Counted from the stretch's first letter, positions 24,255 through 36,144 are shown. The stretch is 64,000 nt of DNA from Acanthopleura granulata (GCA_016165875.1 JABBOT010000001.1:34279011-34343010), one strand, 5' to 3'. Program-made: numbers and translations. Notes: generated by a model not told the origin, from the letters alone.

Positions 24255-24405
24255 GGCCACATACATTTATTTAGTTATTGGTGTTTTAAGCATAAATATT
24301 TTTAATATTTTCACGTACACGACATATGTTATGATGAGAGGAAGTCAGACAGAGTCCTACCATCCGCAGGTTGCTGACAAACCTTCCCAAACACGACGGT
24401 AGAGT
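24255..24405 (-). repeat. SINE-1 copy, eroded
   Basis: TTTATTTAGTTATTGGTGTTT near 24267 is followed by GACATATGTTATGATGAGAGG and CATCCGCAGGTTGCTGAC, the order seen in the fuller copy 250 bases further on. The head side is missing. Confidence 0.8.
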
Positions 24406-24521
24406 TATACGACGTGAGCTGTCTTACTTTTCAGTCGTAAGAGTGCCCAGGTCATTGTTTTACGCTAACACGCTAATGACTAGGCCACGAAGGACTGGGT
24501 AGGGGATAGATGAGGATTTGA

Positions 24522-24781
24522 TTGATTTGATTTATTTGACTGGTGTTATACACCGTACTCAAGAATATTTCATATGTGCGACGGCGACCAACATCATGGT
24601 GGGAGGAAACCGGGCAGAGCCCGGGGGAAACCCACGACCATCCGCGGATCTTCTCACGCACGCTCGGAGAGGAAGCTAGCATGAGCTGGATTTGAGCTCA
24701 CAGCGACCTCATTTGTTGGAGGCTTCTGGGTCATTGCGCTACGCCGGCGCGTTGACCAACTGAGCGACGGAAGTCCTTATA
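24522..24781 (-). mobile_element. Near full-length SINE-1 with target duplication
   Basis: Minus orientation: the tRNA-like head is at the right end (minus strand CGCTCAGTTGGTCAACG as A-box region and GAGCTCAAATCC as B-box region) and the AAATC-type tail is at the left. The body contains GGAGGAAACCGGGCAGAG and GACCATCCGCGGATC. AGGATTTGA occurs on both sides (24513-24521 and 24782-24790), a 9-base target-site duplication. This is the best-preserved copy in the window. Confidence 0.9.
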
Positions 24782-24924
24782 AGGATTTGAGAATTTCAGG
24801 ACTGTTATATAACCCACGCTGTTTGAGCTTTATTACTCAAGCAATATCTGGTATATATCTACATGTTTTTCTACTTAAAACACGTTCTGGACAATTCTAT
24901 ATATTCATTTTACAATCATTTTTT

Positions 24925-25175
24925 AAATTTATTTGATTGGTGCCTTACGCCGTGCTCAAAAATATTTCATTAATAAGACGGCGGCCAGCATTATGGTGGG
25001 AAAAGACCGGACAGCGCCCGCGGGAACACACGACCATCCGCAGGTTGCTGGCAAACCTACCCACATACGGCTGGAAAGGAAGCCAGCATGATCTGGACTT
25101 GAACTCACAGCGACCGCATTGGTGGGTCATTGCGCAGCGCTACTTCACTAACCGACTGAGCCACAGAGTCCCCCC
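24925..25175 (-). repeat. Near full-length SINE-1
   Basis: The same structure as the previous copy: tail TTTATTTGATTGGTGCC at 24927, body CAGCATTATGGTGGGAAA, and head GACTGAGCCACAGAGTCC at 25154, followed by a C run. The 127-codon plus frame across it is SINE sequence, not a gene. Confidence 0.9.
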
Positions 25176-26789
25176 CCCCATGCTACAAAGTATTGACATG
25201 ATACATGTAGAACACTGTTCGAGATTTAATCTGCAGGCTATGGACACAATTTTAAGTTTGACAACTTTTGCAGAGTCGTGCTACATGCTACCATTGCTTT
25301 CAGATGAAAGGAAAAGATAAAAACAGTCCAGGTTGATTTGTTCGTGGCTTTCTAAGAAGAGCATTGCCGTCCGTCTGAAGAAATCGTGGCGGTTTCAATT
25401 GATGTGGAGTCAACACATCACATAAACATACAGTTGAGTTCATTAGATGTTATCTCAGTATTGGCTTTTCTTGCGTCGCATTCACTGTTCATGCATAAAA
25501 GGTATCACTCCAAAGAGTAGATAGAAGATGAATGGGAAATGCGTGTTTTTCTCTTGCCCTGTTGTGTGTCTCGGAAGTAGCGAGAAGCAAATTTACGAGG
25601 TAATGTTCTGAGGGCCAATTTGCTCTGTAAAGTGAAAGTTCACCATTAGTTCACAGTCCGAAGTGTTTGGTGATGTCATACGCACTAAAGTAAATTACCT
25701 TTGACGCGGCCTTTGTAGAAGAACGCCGTGTTTTACATCTGTGCCTGCTGTTTTCATTGATAAACTCCTCTGTAGGGTTGCTGGACAAATTTGCCATTGT
25801 CCCATTAACTGTAACACAATGAGGAACTTTGCTTTGATGTAAGGGACGTGGTCATTTATTGCGAAGCACTAACCATGATAGCCGTTAGTAGTTCTTCAGG
25901 AGATATGCGAATTTATAGACCTGATGTGGACCACTGCTTGATTTAGCACCTTGTATACACTGAGTGGCTGCTGATGGTAACAGATAGGATAACTTAAACA
26001 CTCCTAATAAGTCTTGACGAACCACCCCTTTAAATACAATGCTGCTGAAGGACACCATTTTCCATTTTTGCAAAAACAAAAAGGAAAAACGTTGTTCAGT
26101 ATTGTAGGCTGAAAAACATCAGGTGATCAGTTGGAATATTTTCGTAAGACTGAGCGTACAACGATTTGACCAATGACAATGTTAAATATGTGATTCAGCC
26201 TGTCCTCAGTGACCTAATGGTAGATATATTTGTTCACGTCTCAGATTTTTCCTCGACTTCAGTCATGTTTTATGTCTATACCTATCAAACTGCAATTAAC
26301 AGTAAAATATAACAGAAAATTGACAGATCGATTATCACGATTTATATATGTTCCTAATCTCCATCTGTAACTGTTCTATATGTACTCATGGTATATAGCC
26401 TCAATGCGCTAACTTGGACTGATAAATCTGTTGTGATGCTGATAATCCACACAGTATAGTGTATCAGCTGAATAAACTTAGATAGGACTGAAGAAAACAA
26501 GGTTTTTCATTGCATTCATCCCAAGTTTCTATTAACTAGACATTTCAGTGACCTCACGTCCAATTTAGAGCGGTGTTAGATAAGTTATAGATATGAATTT
26601 TAGCGCCGGGATAACGTAAGAAAGTAAAACAGACATTTGCTGGAAGCTGCTTGAACAGGCATGCCAGGAACCATTAGATTTTGGTTTTAAGGGAAATAGT
26701 GTTTAAGTCAATGAATACTTGAAACATTGGACATAAAACTACACATGTTAAACCGTTTTTTTTTCACTTGGGTGTGTACTCAAGTTTTG
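25176..26789. other. No supported gene
   Basis: No shared repeat, exon signal or RNA gene recognised. Short frames only. Confidence 0.4.
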
Positions 26790-26960
26790 GATTGGTTTGA
26801 TTTGATTTGATGGATTATCTGGTGCTCTACGTCGCACCAAAGGCTGTATCACTTATAAGACGGCCGCCAACATTATAGTGGGAGGAAACTGGGTAGAGCT
26901 TGGGCGAAACCCAAGACCTTCCCACGTAAGACTATAGCTGGAAAGGAAGCCAACATGCAC
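26790..26960 (-). repeat. SINE-1 copy, eroded
   Basis: GATTTGATTTGATGGATT tail, then CTTATAAGACGGCCGCC, AACATTATAGTGGGAGGAAA and GGAAAGGAAGCCAACATG. The head is lost. Confidence 0.8.
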
Positions 26961-28139
26961 AAGTTTTCGAGAGACGAAGATTTGTGCATTTTGACAAAGG
27001 TCGTACCGATGGATGACAACCATGTCAACTCAGTAGAGAAATAGTGTTTAGGTGAAGGGGTAGTTGGAAGACTGGACATAAAAGTAGACGTATTAAGCCA
27101 TGTTTTTTTCCCCTTATTTTTCAAGGGGGCGTGTACCAAAGTTTATGACAGATGAATAACTGTATATTGTGGCAACTACGGTTACCGACGGCAATCGCAC
27201 ATGTCAATGACTCTAGTTTGAGTCATCGTTTTACCATGCATTACTTCGGCTCAGTAGTGTTAACATGGAATTGCGCTCCTGGGTGTTATTCAAATCCAGA
27301 GGACGACAGAAGATGCGTGTACGCACGTCTCATAAGGTTAACGGACACCGTGTTTAACTATCAAGAGTAGAACAGTGTCGCCTGCTTGCCCTCCCGTCTA
27401 ATTTTATAGGCATTGGAGAATACTTCAGCATGCAATGGACAAGTGAACGGTTGCGGCGATGGTAATGCTTTTCTATTTTCGGAACATGAAATCATTTCTG
27501 ATTGCCTTTGTTTAGAGATGACAACAAGTAGATTTGCGACGTGCCCATTAAGATGGATGCCCCTAAAGGACATCGACTGAGAACTTCGGCGCCGCTAACA
27601 GAGCTCCAGGAGACTGCAATAGTGTCTGTTCAACACATTATTACGTTGTTTTATTACACTGAATGCGGCGTTTTGTTTATGAAAACAATGCAGCCAGCAA
27701 TGCAAACGAGAGAATTATGGCATAACTTTAAGAACTCATCATAAGGTTATCAAGCACTGAGTATATGAGCAGAGATTCACTGCGCGTTTCTAAACAAATG
27801 CTTCTACATACTCACATACGCGAAACTGGTAACACCCGTTTCTGTGAAATTCAATAAGCTTCCAGATCTGAATTTTAAGGCAGAAATTTTGTTTACTTAT
27901 GATAAGTTCTACAATTAACTGCACTCATCCTTTCCCAATAATGTGTTCATGCCGGGCAGTAAAACAAAAATTCCGGTGAATCTGGTATTACGGAATGGGG
28001 TTAGTCAAATGCGGTCAGACTTAAGTAAATAATTCGGTAAACCTCAATTGTTTCTAAGAGATCATTAAATTAAACTTTTTATTTAGTGGGGTACATTGAC
28101 TAAATTTATGTGATTAACACTTCTTGCATCTCCCCGCCA
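26961..28139. other. No supported gene
   Basis: Unrecognised sequence. Open frames at 27.15-27.74 kb on both strands have no motif or splice context that I would trust. Confidence 0.4.
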
Positions 28140-28300
28140 TCGTTACATACTGCTGACTCTTCGTTTTCGCCCTAATTGCTTGCTGTATTTATTTCCTATC
28201 TCTCCGGTGGTTCGTCTTGAGCCTTCTCTTGGAAATTGTCCTCACCCTTATTGACCCGGAACGTGTATAGTTGATGAATGGTATACGAATGTCTGCTATA
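28140..28300 (+). repeat. Dispersed repeat R, copy 1 (partial)
   Basis: TTTCCTATCTCTCCGGTGG (28190), GGAAATTGTCC (28230), ATTGACCCGGAACG (28250) and GTATACGAATGTCTG (28280) match the same order at 60.33-60.45 kb and, less closely, 34.88-34.97 kb. The family is not recognised. Confidence 0.6.
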
Positions 28301-28384
28301 ACGTCTTCAGTTATCTCTTTAATAAGAAAAGGTAAAGAAAGTTACGGAATTCACTGCAAGGAAAAGAAGGGACAAGTGAAACCA

Positions 28385-28725
28385 GGAGTATGTATGTATG
28401 AATGTATGCTTGGCGGCAGCACTTTGGCAATATATATTGGCATGGCGAGTCCATGACGCCAAAGTGCTGCAGCTACAGGAACATTACGCCGAATACACCA
28501 GACATGACACCTCACCCAGTTTCACTATACTGACATCGGACCTAGCAGTCCTGTGTCCTTGCTCTGAGCTCTCAGTGCTGGGTACTAAGAGAGGTAAAAA
28601 GACGTACCATTTTGAAAGTTTTTGGTATGACCGACCCAGGATTCACCCCGGATCTACCGACCCAGAGACTATAACCAGTAGGCCACCGAGCATCAAGAGT
28701 AAAAGGGAAAAAAAATCAAGGTACT
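28385..28725 (-). repeat. SINE-2 copy with recognisable tRNA-like head
   Basis: Left to right: GTATGTATGAATGTATGC tail, GGCATGGCGAGTCCATG, CACCAGACATGACACC, CCATTTTGAAAGTTTTTGG, and then the head. On the minus strand the head reads GGTGGCCTACTGG (A-box-like) and GGGGTGAATCC (B-box-like). A 13-base perfect inverted repeat (GCAGCACTTTGGC at 28419 and its complement near 28460) lies in the tail half. Frames across it are SINE sequence. Confidence 0.85.
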
Positions 28726-31700
28726 GAATTATTACATTACAAACGAGAAACGCTGGGCAACTGTTTGTGATAGGACTATTTATGTACTTTTTGTTGTCAT
28801 TTGGTAGCATTTTGTTAACTGTCAGTTATTAATTTGTAATATGGACTTGTAACAATGAAAGTTTTAGTAGTTCACTTGACACGTTTAAGACAATCTCTTG
28901 ATTGACTGATGGCATAAAAGGTTATTTACTTAGTGGATAGTGGATTAGTGGATGTGTAAATACACTTCAGCCATTTACAAGGTCTTTAAAAAGGTTCAAA
29001 GATTCCATTTTCACAATCAAACCCGTTAACAGATTATTCATCTCGAGATGCTCCCTCAAGACCTGTCAAATGAACAGGTGTTGCTTTTGAAAACAGAAGA
29101 AAAAACATTATTTTTGGAGTATCATTTTTGTTTTCATATAACTTTAGAAACACAACTTTTTGTTTGTAAATTGAAATCATCAAACAATTCAGAAATATCA
29201 ATGATACTGTTAAAAGTGAAAATGAGTGCATGATGCTGGAATTTTCAATACATCAACATCCAAGTGGGGATAATTTTATAACCTCAAAATTGAAATGATA
29301 CCCTTTGTGGCCAGTGCGAGATGATATGAAGCGTGCGGTCGATATTACCTCCATAGTAATCATCCCTAGGGTATGTGCTAACGACATGCCATGAGCAGAT
29401 TTCTCAAATCTCCCTATGCAAGAGGTAATCATAAGAATTTCAATCAAGCACACGGTTATACAAGCCTGTCAGTCGGGATTAAAATATCAATTACCTCCTC
29501 TCACACCTTGTTAAACCGGCTGACTGTTTTTTTTTAACATAGGACAACTGTAAATTAAAACCACTGCGGTGTGCTGGCGCACTGATTTTCGGTTTTTATA
29601 TTAGAATCGTCTTATACAGGGGAATTGAGCTCATAATAAGCTGTCAGTGCAATCTTAAAAAGTCTATCATGGTTTTTCTATGAACATTTATTACTATTGC
29701 GCGAACATGGCACTCTACCAGGTATTACACTTGTTACAACACCCTAAAGACTAGGATTAGGAAATCTAAGGCGACTTATATCTGGTGATTGATTAAGCAG
29801 GTACTTCATATGTTCAATCTTAAGAAAGGCATGCAGCATACCATAAAAACACAAAATTCTCATGAGTGAACATTTCGGATATTATTTTAGGAGCCATAGA
29901 TCCTGAAGTGTATATAACTCTGCCTTATAAAATTCCCTGCATGGTTGATACATGTGTTCTACTGTCATCCAGTTCTTTGACCCACTTTACAACCGTAATA
30001 ACAAAGGTTGAATTAATGTGTTCGGTAAAGATTACGTAACAAAGGCATGGGCTCAAAACAATAAAAGGATTAAGCTGAGTATGTTCTGTGAGCATTAATG
30101 CCCAGAACACTCTTTATTGGTACGCTGTTTTCCCCAGCAAGACAGAATGTCTGCTGTAAGCACTCAGTTTAGACACTAAGTCATTGGATTATGACAGACG
30201 AGATTCTCTGCGAGGTATCTCGGGAGAGAGAAATGCCTCTGTAACGAAGTCGGTGGGTTTCGAACCGGTGACCTGAAATGTTAAAGGTTATCGGACGTCG
30301 GGAAGACAACATTAGCAGCTTAGTCATTGAACACTGCCTCCCCATATACGCAGTTAAGGCATTTCCCTTTGGAACAGTTCACGTCATTACCCTTTCGAGG
30401 GGTATGAATGAATACATGAGAGACGGCACGGATAAAGAAAAATGTTTTGTTAGTCACGCCGTGTACAAACAGGCATGTCATTTATTCCTTAAAATAGGCG
30501 TTGTTTTATCGAGAAAAGATGTATCAAGTACTAAAAATCCTTCGCCGCGCTATTTGGTGACAAATACTTTTTATTGAACCCACATTGCTTTCAGGGAATG
30601 CAGCATTTCTGTGTCTACGATAAATTTTTATCACCTTACAGTTGGGCAAAAGTGTTGTGATTTAGGAATACAAGGCCACTGGCTGGACATCAACGGAGAA
30701 GGAAATTGATCGGCTAGAATGCCTGTGTTGTATTTGTTAGTCCAAGGCCGATTACGTGTGGCTGTGTCAAATTAAGTTGTCTATATTAATAGTCGAGAGG
30801 GACTAAAAGAAAGCAACAAAAACTCTTCAACAAGACTAGCCCATTTGAACAATGTAGTTAATGGAGATTTGGTGCGGTGCCTAGTCCTCTCCGGGAAGGT
30901 CCACAACCCTCCACTGGCACTGACTATTAAGAACGTGTTACAGTGGAAAGAACGTCATAATACTGTTACAAGACGGCTTTTAACACAGACTTTCATCTTA
31001 GTCGGTGCGAGTCGTGAAATCTTGATCTGTAAATTTCAGGCGTCAGTGATATCTGAAAAGTAATCAGAAAATCTAAGTGCGGTAGTTCATTGTCCGGCTC
31101 ACCGGAAATGCTAAATCCCAAAGCGCCATTACACTAATGCACATGGAATGTAAGGGAATCTTTGGGTAGGGTAAAATTTGGGACTGTCGGAAATGAGCAT
31201 AAATCAGAGCCTGTACAGAAACTCGCTGGTCTCCGCCCTGTATACCAACACGAAGGCCTGAAACTGGAACTCAAGTCTCCACCACGATAACATTGTCTTT
31301 TGACGTTCTTTTCACATCACTGCCTCCAACCCCTTTTTCCTCCAGATTCCAGAAGTGCACTGTCCACAGACCTTCCTTTATTTGACAAAGTATAATACTG
31401 GTAATGGCAAAAGAATATATATATACTGTCTGTATGAGCACATGTCCAGATCATTGGCTTTCAGCTGTGTAGGGTGGGATGGTGGCCTAACTATACGAAC
31501 AATATTTCACAGAAACTGTTAAAATGAAGTAAGCATCAATTGAGGCAATCTCTATATGAAATTACCTTTTGCATTTTATATACCTTTTAAATTCTTTTTC
31601 ATTCGCCGTCAATGTTTTTGTTGTACGTTGGGCGAATATGATCATGTGATAATGTATGTCTTGAGTTACTTTATGTTGCACAACCGTTTTGACCCGTAAA

Positions 31701-32694
31701 CAGGTATTTAGTATCAGATTTGCTCTCAATGAGGTCGACCAGCGTTTTCTACACTTTTATATACAGGTATATTCAGACAGATGCAGTTTTCGTTATTCTT
31801 TCGGCAGATCCTTACTTCATTTTGACAGTTTCTTTTCATGTTTAACACCAAATATCCAAAGTTAAGACTCCCCTTTTAGGCGTGAACACCTTGTACTTCA
31901 TAGGTGTTCGTAATTAAGCTATCTCGCGTGTTACTTGTAATGTGACAAGACAATGCGTTTTTAACACCATACGCGTTAGTCGCCATAGTGAAGCAGATTC
32001 CAACGTGCACCACGGCGACGTGTACTGAAGAAAGACTCAACGGAGTTGTCTTTAAGTTAAATATTTAATGGCATCTGACTGCAATCCTGAGATTCGATAT
32101 GCTGCTCACACATTGGCCCCCAATCACCCATGCCATGGCTGTACCAGGCAATCCTGTAGAGAACATTAACTCCCCTCTAATCAAATAAGCTGCGCAATCC
32201 TCACACCAGGAATCGCCCAGCAAGTTTTTCTGCTAATACTATAATTCGGTTATTTTTTTTATCCTTTCCTTCACGACAGTAAAATGTGCCAATGGCATTC
32301 CTGATGTACTATCTCATGGTGTTAATTACATTTTTTTTTACATTTTTATTTGTCACCCAATCAATTTCTCTTTGTGACGACTGTAAACAAGTGAATGGGG
32401 ATTAAGTACTATATAACATAAGAGACACCAAGACAATGTTATGCTGTGCACAAATTCTGCCCACGTTTTCTTGTAAATTTCGTAAATTTGTTGAAGACTC
32501 AAGACGTCATGACGTTTTATGCATCTCAGGAAACACGACCGTTCGAATATTTATGTAATCGGATGAAAACCTCCAAAATATGTGTGTCAAATAAGGACAA
32601 TCTAGTGGTTCCATAGATCAGTTTAGCATAAAACGGAACGAAATAACTCCGAATATTGAAGCCAAAACACTACTTAGTTTGTGCTGTTGCCAGG
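28726..32694. other. 4 kb with no supported gene
   Basis: Unique within the window. A 99-codon plus frame at 30278-30577 is open but has no domain. GGGTTTCGAACCGG at 30255 contains a perfect minus-strand tRNA B box (GGTTCGAAACC) with no A box in range. Small TA and T runs occur (31415, 32330). I see no repeat borders. Confidence 0.4.
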
Positions 32695-32909
32695 CCTGGG
32701 ATCACGAAACGATCTGAGACTTAATTCAAAACTTCAGCCATTAAACTTGGTATTCTCCTTTCACTTATTTTAGCTGAAATTTGTTTTACAATAACTTAAT
32801 CAGAATTTACATTGTCAAGCAAATACTTTGAGCATGTTACGTCCGAAATAACAATTTTAAAGCGATTTGAAATTTTGACATAAGTCTGAGATCGCTTTGT
32901 GGTCCCGGG
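32695..32909. mobile_element. ~215-bp MITE
   Basis: The left end CCTGGGATCACGAAACGATC and the right end read on the minus strand (CCCGGGACCACAAAGCGATC) form terminal inverted repeats. Both continue through CTGAGACTTA / CTCAGACTTA to a T/A-rich TCAAAACTTC / TCAAAATTTC, about 40 bases in all with some mismatches. The interior is AT-rich and non-coding. A clear target duplication is not visible. Ends of this type (CACGAAACGATC...) recur in mollusc genomes as I remember them. Confidence 0.8.
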
Positions 32910-33224
32910 GTCTGGAGAACTGTACAGATTTCCTGGTGATGGCACAGACTAAGCAGCCGAAATATAGATTAACTATTTGACGACTAGACATTCGCGGTCT
33001 ATTTTAAATAAGGGGAATGTAAGCGCCTTTCAAAGAGGGTGCCATAATTTGAAAAGTACCACAGTGTATGAACACATTTTAAAATCATGTGACAAATATG
33101 GCTGATGTCTACTGCCCGACTATTATCAAGGACAAAACCTAAATATTTATACCCTTTTGTACATAGAAACATCGACAATATATTTAATGGAAAACGAACA
33201 CCCATATTTCACTACATGGAATAT

Positions 33225-33620
33225 AGACTGCTATGCCTGCACAGAAGTGCACATTGTAATAAGAACAATGTGTGTATAGACAGAGATTCTCAACTATAGG
33301 GTGTACAGACTGGTGTGCCTACACAGAAGTGTCCATTATAAAAAGAACATTAGGTGCATAGACAGAGTCACAGCCAGAGGGTGTAAAGACTGTTGTGCCC
33401 ATTATAAAAAGCACATTGGGTGTAGACAGAGTCAGAACTACAGGTTGTTTACACTTTTGTACCTACACAGAAGTGTCCATTATAAAAATGACAATGGGTG
33501 TATAGACGGACAGTCAGGACTTCAGGGTGTGTGGACTGTTGTGCCTACACAAAAGGGTACATTATACTAAGAACAATATGTGTTTAGACAGGGAGTCACA
33601 ACTACAGGGTACCTGTGACT
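33225..33620 (+). repeat. ~82-bp minisatellite, about five units
   Basis: Units begin near 33234, 33316, 33390, 33460 and 33541 with variants of TGCCTACACAGAAGTGTCC and continue with ATTATAAAAAGAACA, GTGTATAGACAGAGTC and AACTACAGGGTGTACAGAC. The third unit lacks its first ~15 bases. The 89-codon plus frame at 33301-33570 with a repeating HRSVHYK motif is a by-product of the repeat. Confidence 0.85.
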
Positions 33621-34111
33621 GTCACAACCACAACACGTATGAAACCGCTTTCTTTCAGTGGAAGGTTCCGGGTTAGACATGGAGTATGGGAGTGGTTTTT
33701 ATTGCAGAGGTGGATATACACCAGCGTCTGGCTTACAGAGGCGTTCTCTTCCAAAACTAATAGATCACATTTGAATGGATTGCATATGTGACAGACGTAG
33801 TCATCGACTCACGGCGCAGGCTAATCATTATTCACTGCAGTCAGCCATACCACGGACAGGTCTTGGCACAGAAACATGCTCGCTAATAAATTTGTATTTA
33901 ATTGTATATCTGGTCCTGATGCAAAAAACCCAACTCCACTATAGGAATTAGTCCAAATCAGTTCCTGTAGCAAATGTGTACGCTTATTCTGTGGTTCCAA
34001 TAGACAAAATAAGCGACCAATTTCCTGACGATTATCTGGTGAACTGAAATCGGGGATTTGGTAAAAAAAAATACAGAAGATAACTATATATTCTCTTTCT
34101 TTGATTCTAGC

Positions 34112-34270
34112 AGTGGGTATAGGATGGCTCTATTCCAGAGAGGAGAATCAACATTTGAGATGACCAAGAGGATGGCAAATATTTACCCGACTACACTTGA
34201 TCATCGATTAGGATCAAATATAATAAGACGCCGGCGATCGATGAACGATGTCTATTTAACAGTGGGATAA
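34112..34270 (+). CDS. Possible terminal exon of an unknown gene
   Basis: A pyrimidine-rich tract and AG (TTCTCTTTCTTTGATTCTAG, ending at 34111) look like a strong acceptor site. The following 53 codons are open to TAA at 34268-34270, read with one base left over from a preceding exon. The peptide is polar and basic (begins SGYRMALFQRGES; RRRR near the end). I do not recognise it and no upstream exon could be identified. The plus frame also continues upstream through the tract, so the acceptor is an inference from composition only. Confidence 0.25.
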   Translation, partial: SGYRMALFQRGESTFEMTKRMANIYPTTLDHRLGSNIIRRRRSMNDVYLTVG

Positions 34271-34579
34271 TGTGGCTGGGCAAGACTTGCCGTAGAGCTA
34301 TGCTGTTTCGGTGTTTGCGCAGATGACGACAACTGGATTTGCTGGCCAGCAGTCATATGGCGGGTATCTTAGCTAGCCTTCACTCTATTTTGTTCACGTC
34401 GCAAACACGTACAGGATACAGACGGTCGCAAATTTTTGTGCAAAGTACGCGGGAGATTTGCACATAGCTTGGTTTTGTCCTCAAACGTGACATCGCCAGA
34501 CCATGGGCTAGGGGCCCAGTGTTAATCGTGTGATTGCCACGTTGAGTGTATGAACAGTTGCAATCAAAGCGCAGCTGAG

Positions 34580-35000
34580 ATAGATATTTGATAAACGACA
34601 CGATATGGTAAAATGGCACACGATTTGGATACTTTCTATATTCATCCGCCCAGAACATTCAGTTCGTCTTGTCGTCATCATTTAAACTGTTGACTGCTTT
34701 TCTTCGTATAAATCCGTTCTCGTGCCAACGCGGAGTTATGACCCCATGCCTCTGGCTAATGAGTTCATGTTCGGATGGTCGTGGGTTTCCCCTGGGCTCA
34801 GTCCGGTTTCCTCCCACCATAATGCTGGCCGCCGTCGTATAAATCAAATAAATAAATAAATAAGTCCGTTCTAATTACTTATTTTAGAAATATCCTTACA
34901 TATTTGGTAGTTTTTTGTCGCTTTTGGAAACTGGCTTTGCCATTATTGACCCTGAACGCGCACTTTGGTTGACAGCTGGTGTTGGTTTTGACGGCCAGGA
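34580..35000 (+). repeat. Dispersed repeat R, copy 2, split by a SINE
   Basis: Left part (34608-34720: CGATTTGGATACTTTCTATATTCATCC) and right part (34873-34985: TTTTGGAAACTGGCTTTGCC, ATTGACCCTGAACG, TTGACAGCTGG) match a continuous stretch at 60.21-60.45 kb, with the SINE at 34721-34860 inserted between. Confidence 0.7.
34721..34860 (+). mobile_element. 5'-truncated SINE-1 with 12-bp target duplication
   Basis: Body GGATGGTCGTGGGTTTCCCC, GGTTTCCTCCCACCATAATG, GCCGCCGTCGTATAAATC, then AAATAAATAAATAAA tail. TAAATCCGTTCT (34709-34720) and TAAGTCCGTTCT (34861-34872) flank it, one mismatch in 12. The matching empty site in R copy 3 (GAATCCGTCTTA near 60311) has a single copy of this sequence. Confidence 0.9.
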
Positions 35001-35284
35001 TTGGTAATGTGACACAGTGTGACATAATGTTTTACTGTCTAATAAGTTCACCGAAGGCAGCAACATGTTTTAACCTATATTAAACGTGACAATCTGTCAT
35101 ATCTTCTGAGAGAAACGAGAAACTACACTTTTGCCCAGTTTAACAAAAACCGGTGGTATGGATGTGGGGTAGTATGTTGAGAACGTTAACAATCCCACAT
35201 AAACTGGTGGGCATTTGGCTGTTCAACTGATGGCCAGCAAACGTTGGCCTTAGCTGTTGGTAACAGTTTACACAGTTCTCATTG

Positions 35285-35671
35285 CTTGACGTTCACGTGC
35301 AGGTCGTGAACAATCCCATGCTGATTCACGTTCAGCATTCAAACCATCCCATGCTGATTTACTTTCAGCTTTCAGACAATCCCGTTACGACCCACGTTCA
35401 TTTTTCACGCAATCCCCTGCTGTCTCATGCTCAGGTTTCAAGCAATAACGTGCTGGTTCACGTTCAGTTTTCAGACACTTGCATCCGGCTCTCAGATAAA
35501 CCCCGTGCTGACTCATCATCAGTTTTAAGACGATACCTTACTGACTCACGTTCAACTTTCACACAATCCCGTATTGACTCATGTTCAACTTTCAGACGGT
35601 CCCGTGCTGATTCACGCTCAGCCTTCAGCCAATTCCATGCTGATTCACGTGCAGCTTTCCGACTGCTTGAG
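35285..35671 (+). repeat. 33-bp minisatellite, about 11-12 units
   Basis: Diverged units based on TCACGTTCAGCTTTCAGAC plus AATCCCGTGCTGAT, period 33 with a few units a little longer or shorter. The period is a multiple of three, so long frames stay open on both strands: 136 codons plus (35282-35692) and 93 codons minus (35464-35745), each showing an 11-residue repeat. It ends where the 4-5-kb array begins. Confidence 0.85.
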
Positions 35672-36054
35672 GACGCAGTCATCATGATATAACATTCAAC
35701 ATCTGAGAGAGGTACAGACGGCAATGTGTCTATGTGGGCTTGCAAATAGGCCCACCATTTAACTGAGCATGTTTACCTAAAAAGCTCCGCAGACCAGACT
35801 GCTGTAAAGTTTAAAGGGTACCTCCATCAGCCGCGAAGTCCTATTCATTAAAGTGTGTTTTACCAACAGGTGAAAGACAAGAATCTGATAGATAGAGAAG
35901 TAGCTAGCTAATCAGACAGGCTCCAGATTGTAGTTGAAGAAAGGCTGTGCGATCGGCCACGTTGATTACCACATGACGTCATTTAAAACTCAGTCCTAAC
36001 CTCCGCGAATCCCAACTCCCTCCGATTTGTCCGCCTCATCTTTTCAACGTTAAC

Positions 36055-36144
36055 ATGGCGATGGCACTTTACAAGCATCTCTTTCATGCCCTTGCGCTCA
36101 ATTGCCATGTAGATTCATTATTCCTTTTCGGGTCTTGTCCTTAA
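36055..36144 (+). CDS. Candidate micro-ORF, unit U1 copy
   Basis: Twenty-nine codons, ATG in good context (AACATGGCG), peptide starting MAMALYKHLFHALALNCHVD and ending GSCP. The same reading length is kept in all five units with no indel after the start (U2 has an internal stop). A short amphipathic peptide with two Cys; no known family. Coding status unproven. Confidence 0.2.
   Translation: MAMALYKHLFHALALNCHVDSLFLFGSCP

Noticed and set aside
24937..25320. 127-codon plus-strand open frame
   Set aside because: It runs through a near full-length SINE (24925-25175); the residues are translated SINE body and head.
30255..30270. Perfect tRNA B box on the minus strand (GGTTCGAAACC)
   Set aside because: No A box at 30-60 bases and no cloverleaf can be formed from the neighbouring bases, so no tRNA or SINE is called.
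33225..35671. CRISPR-like or phage-type repeat array
   Set aside because: Repeats are contiguous minisatellite units without unique spacers, in a eukaryotic context.
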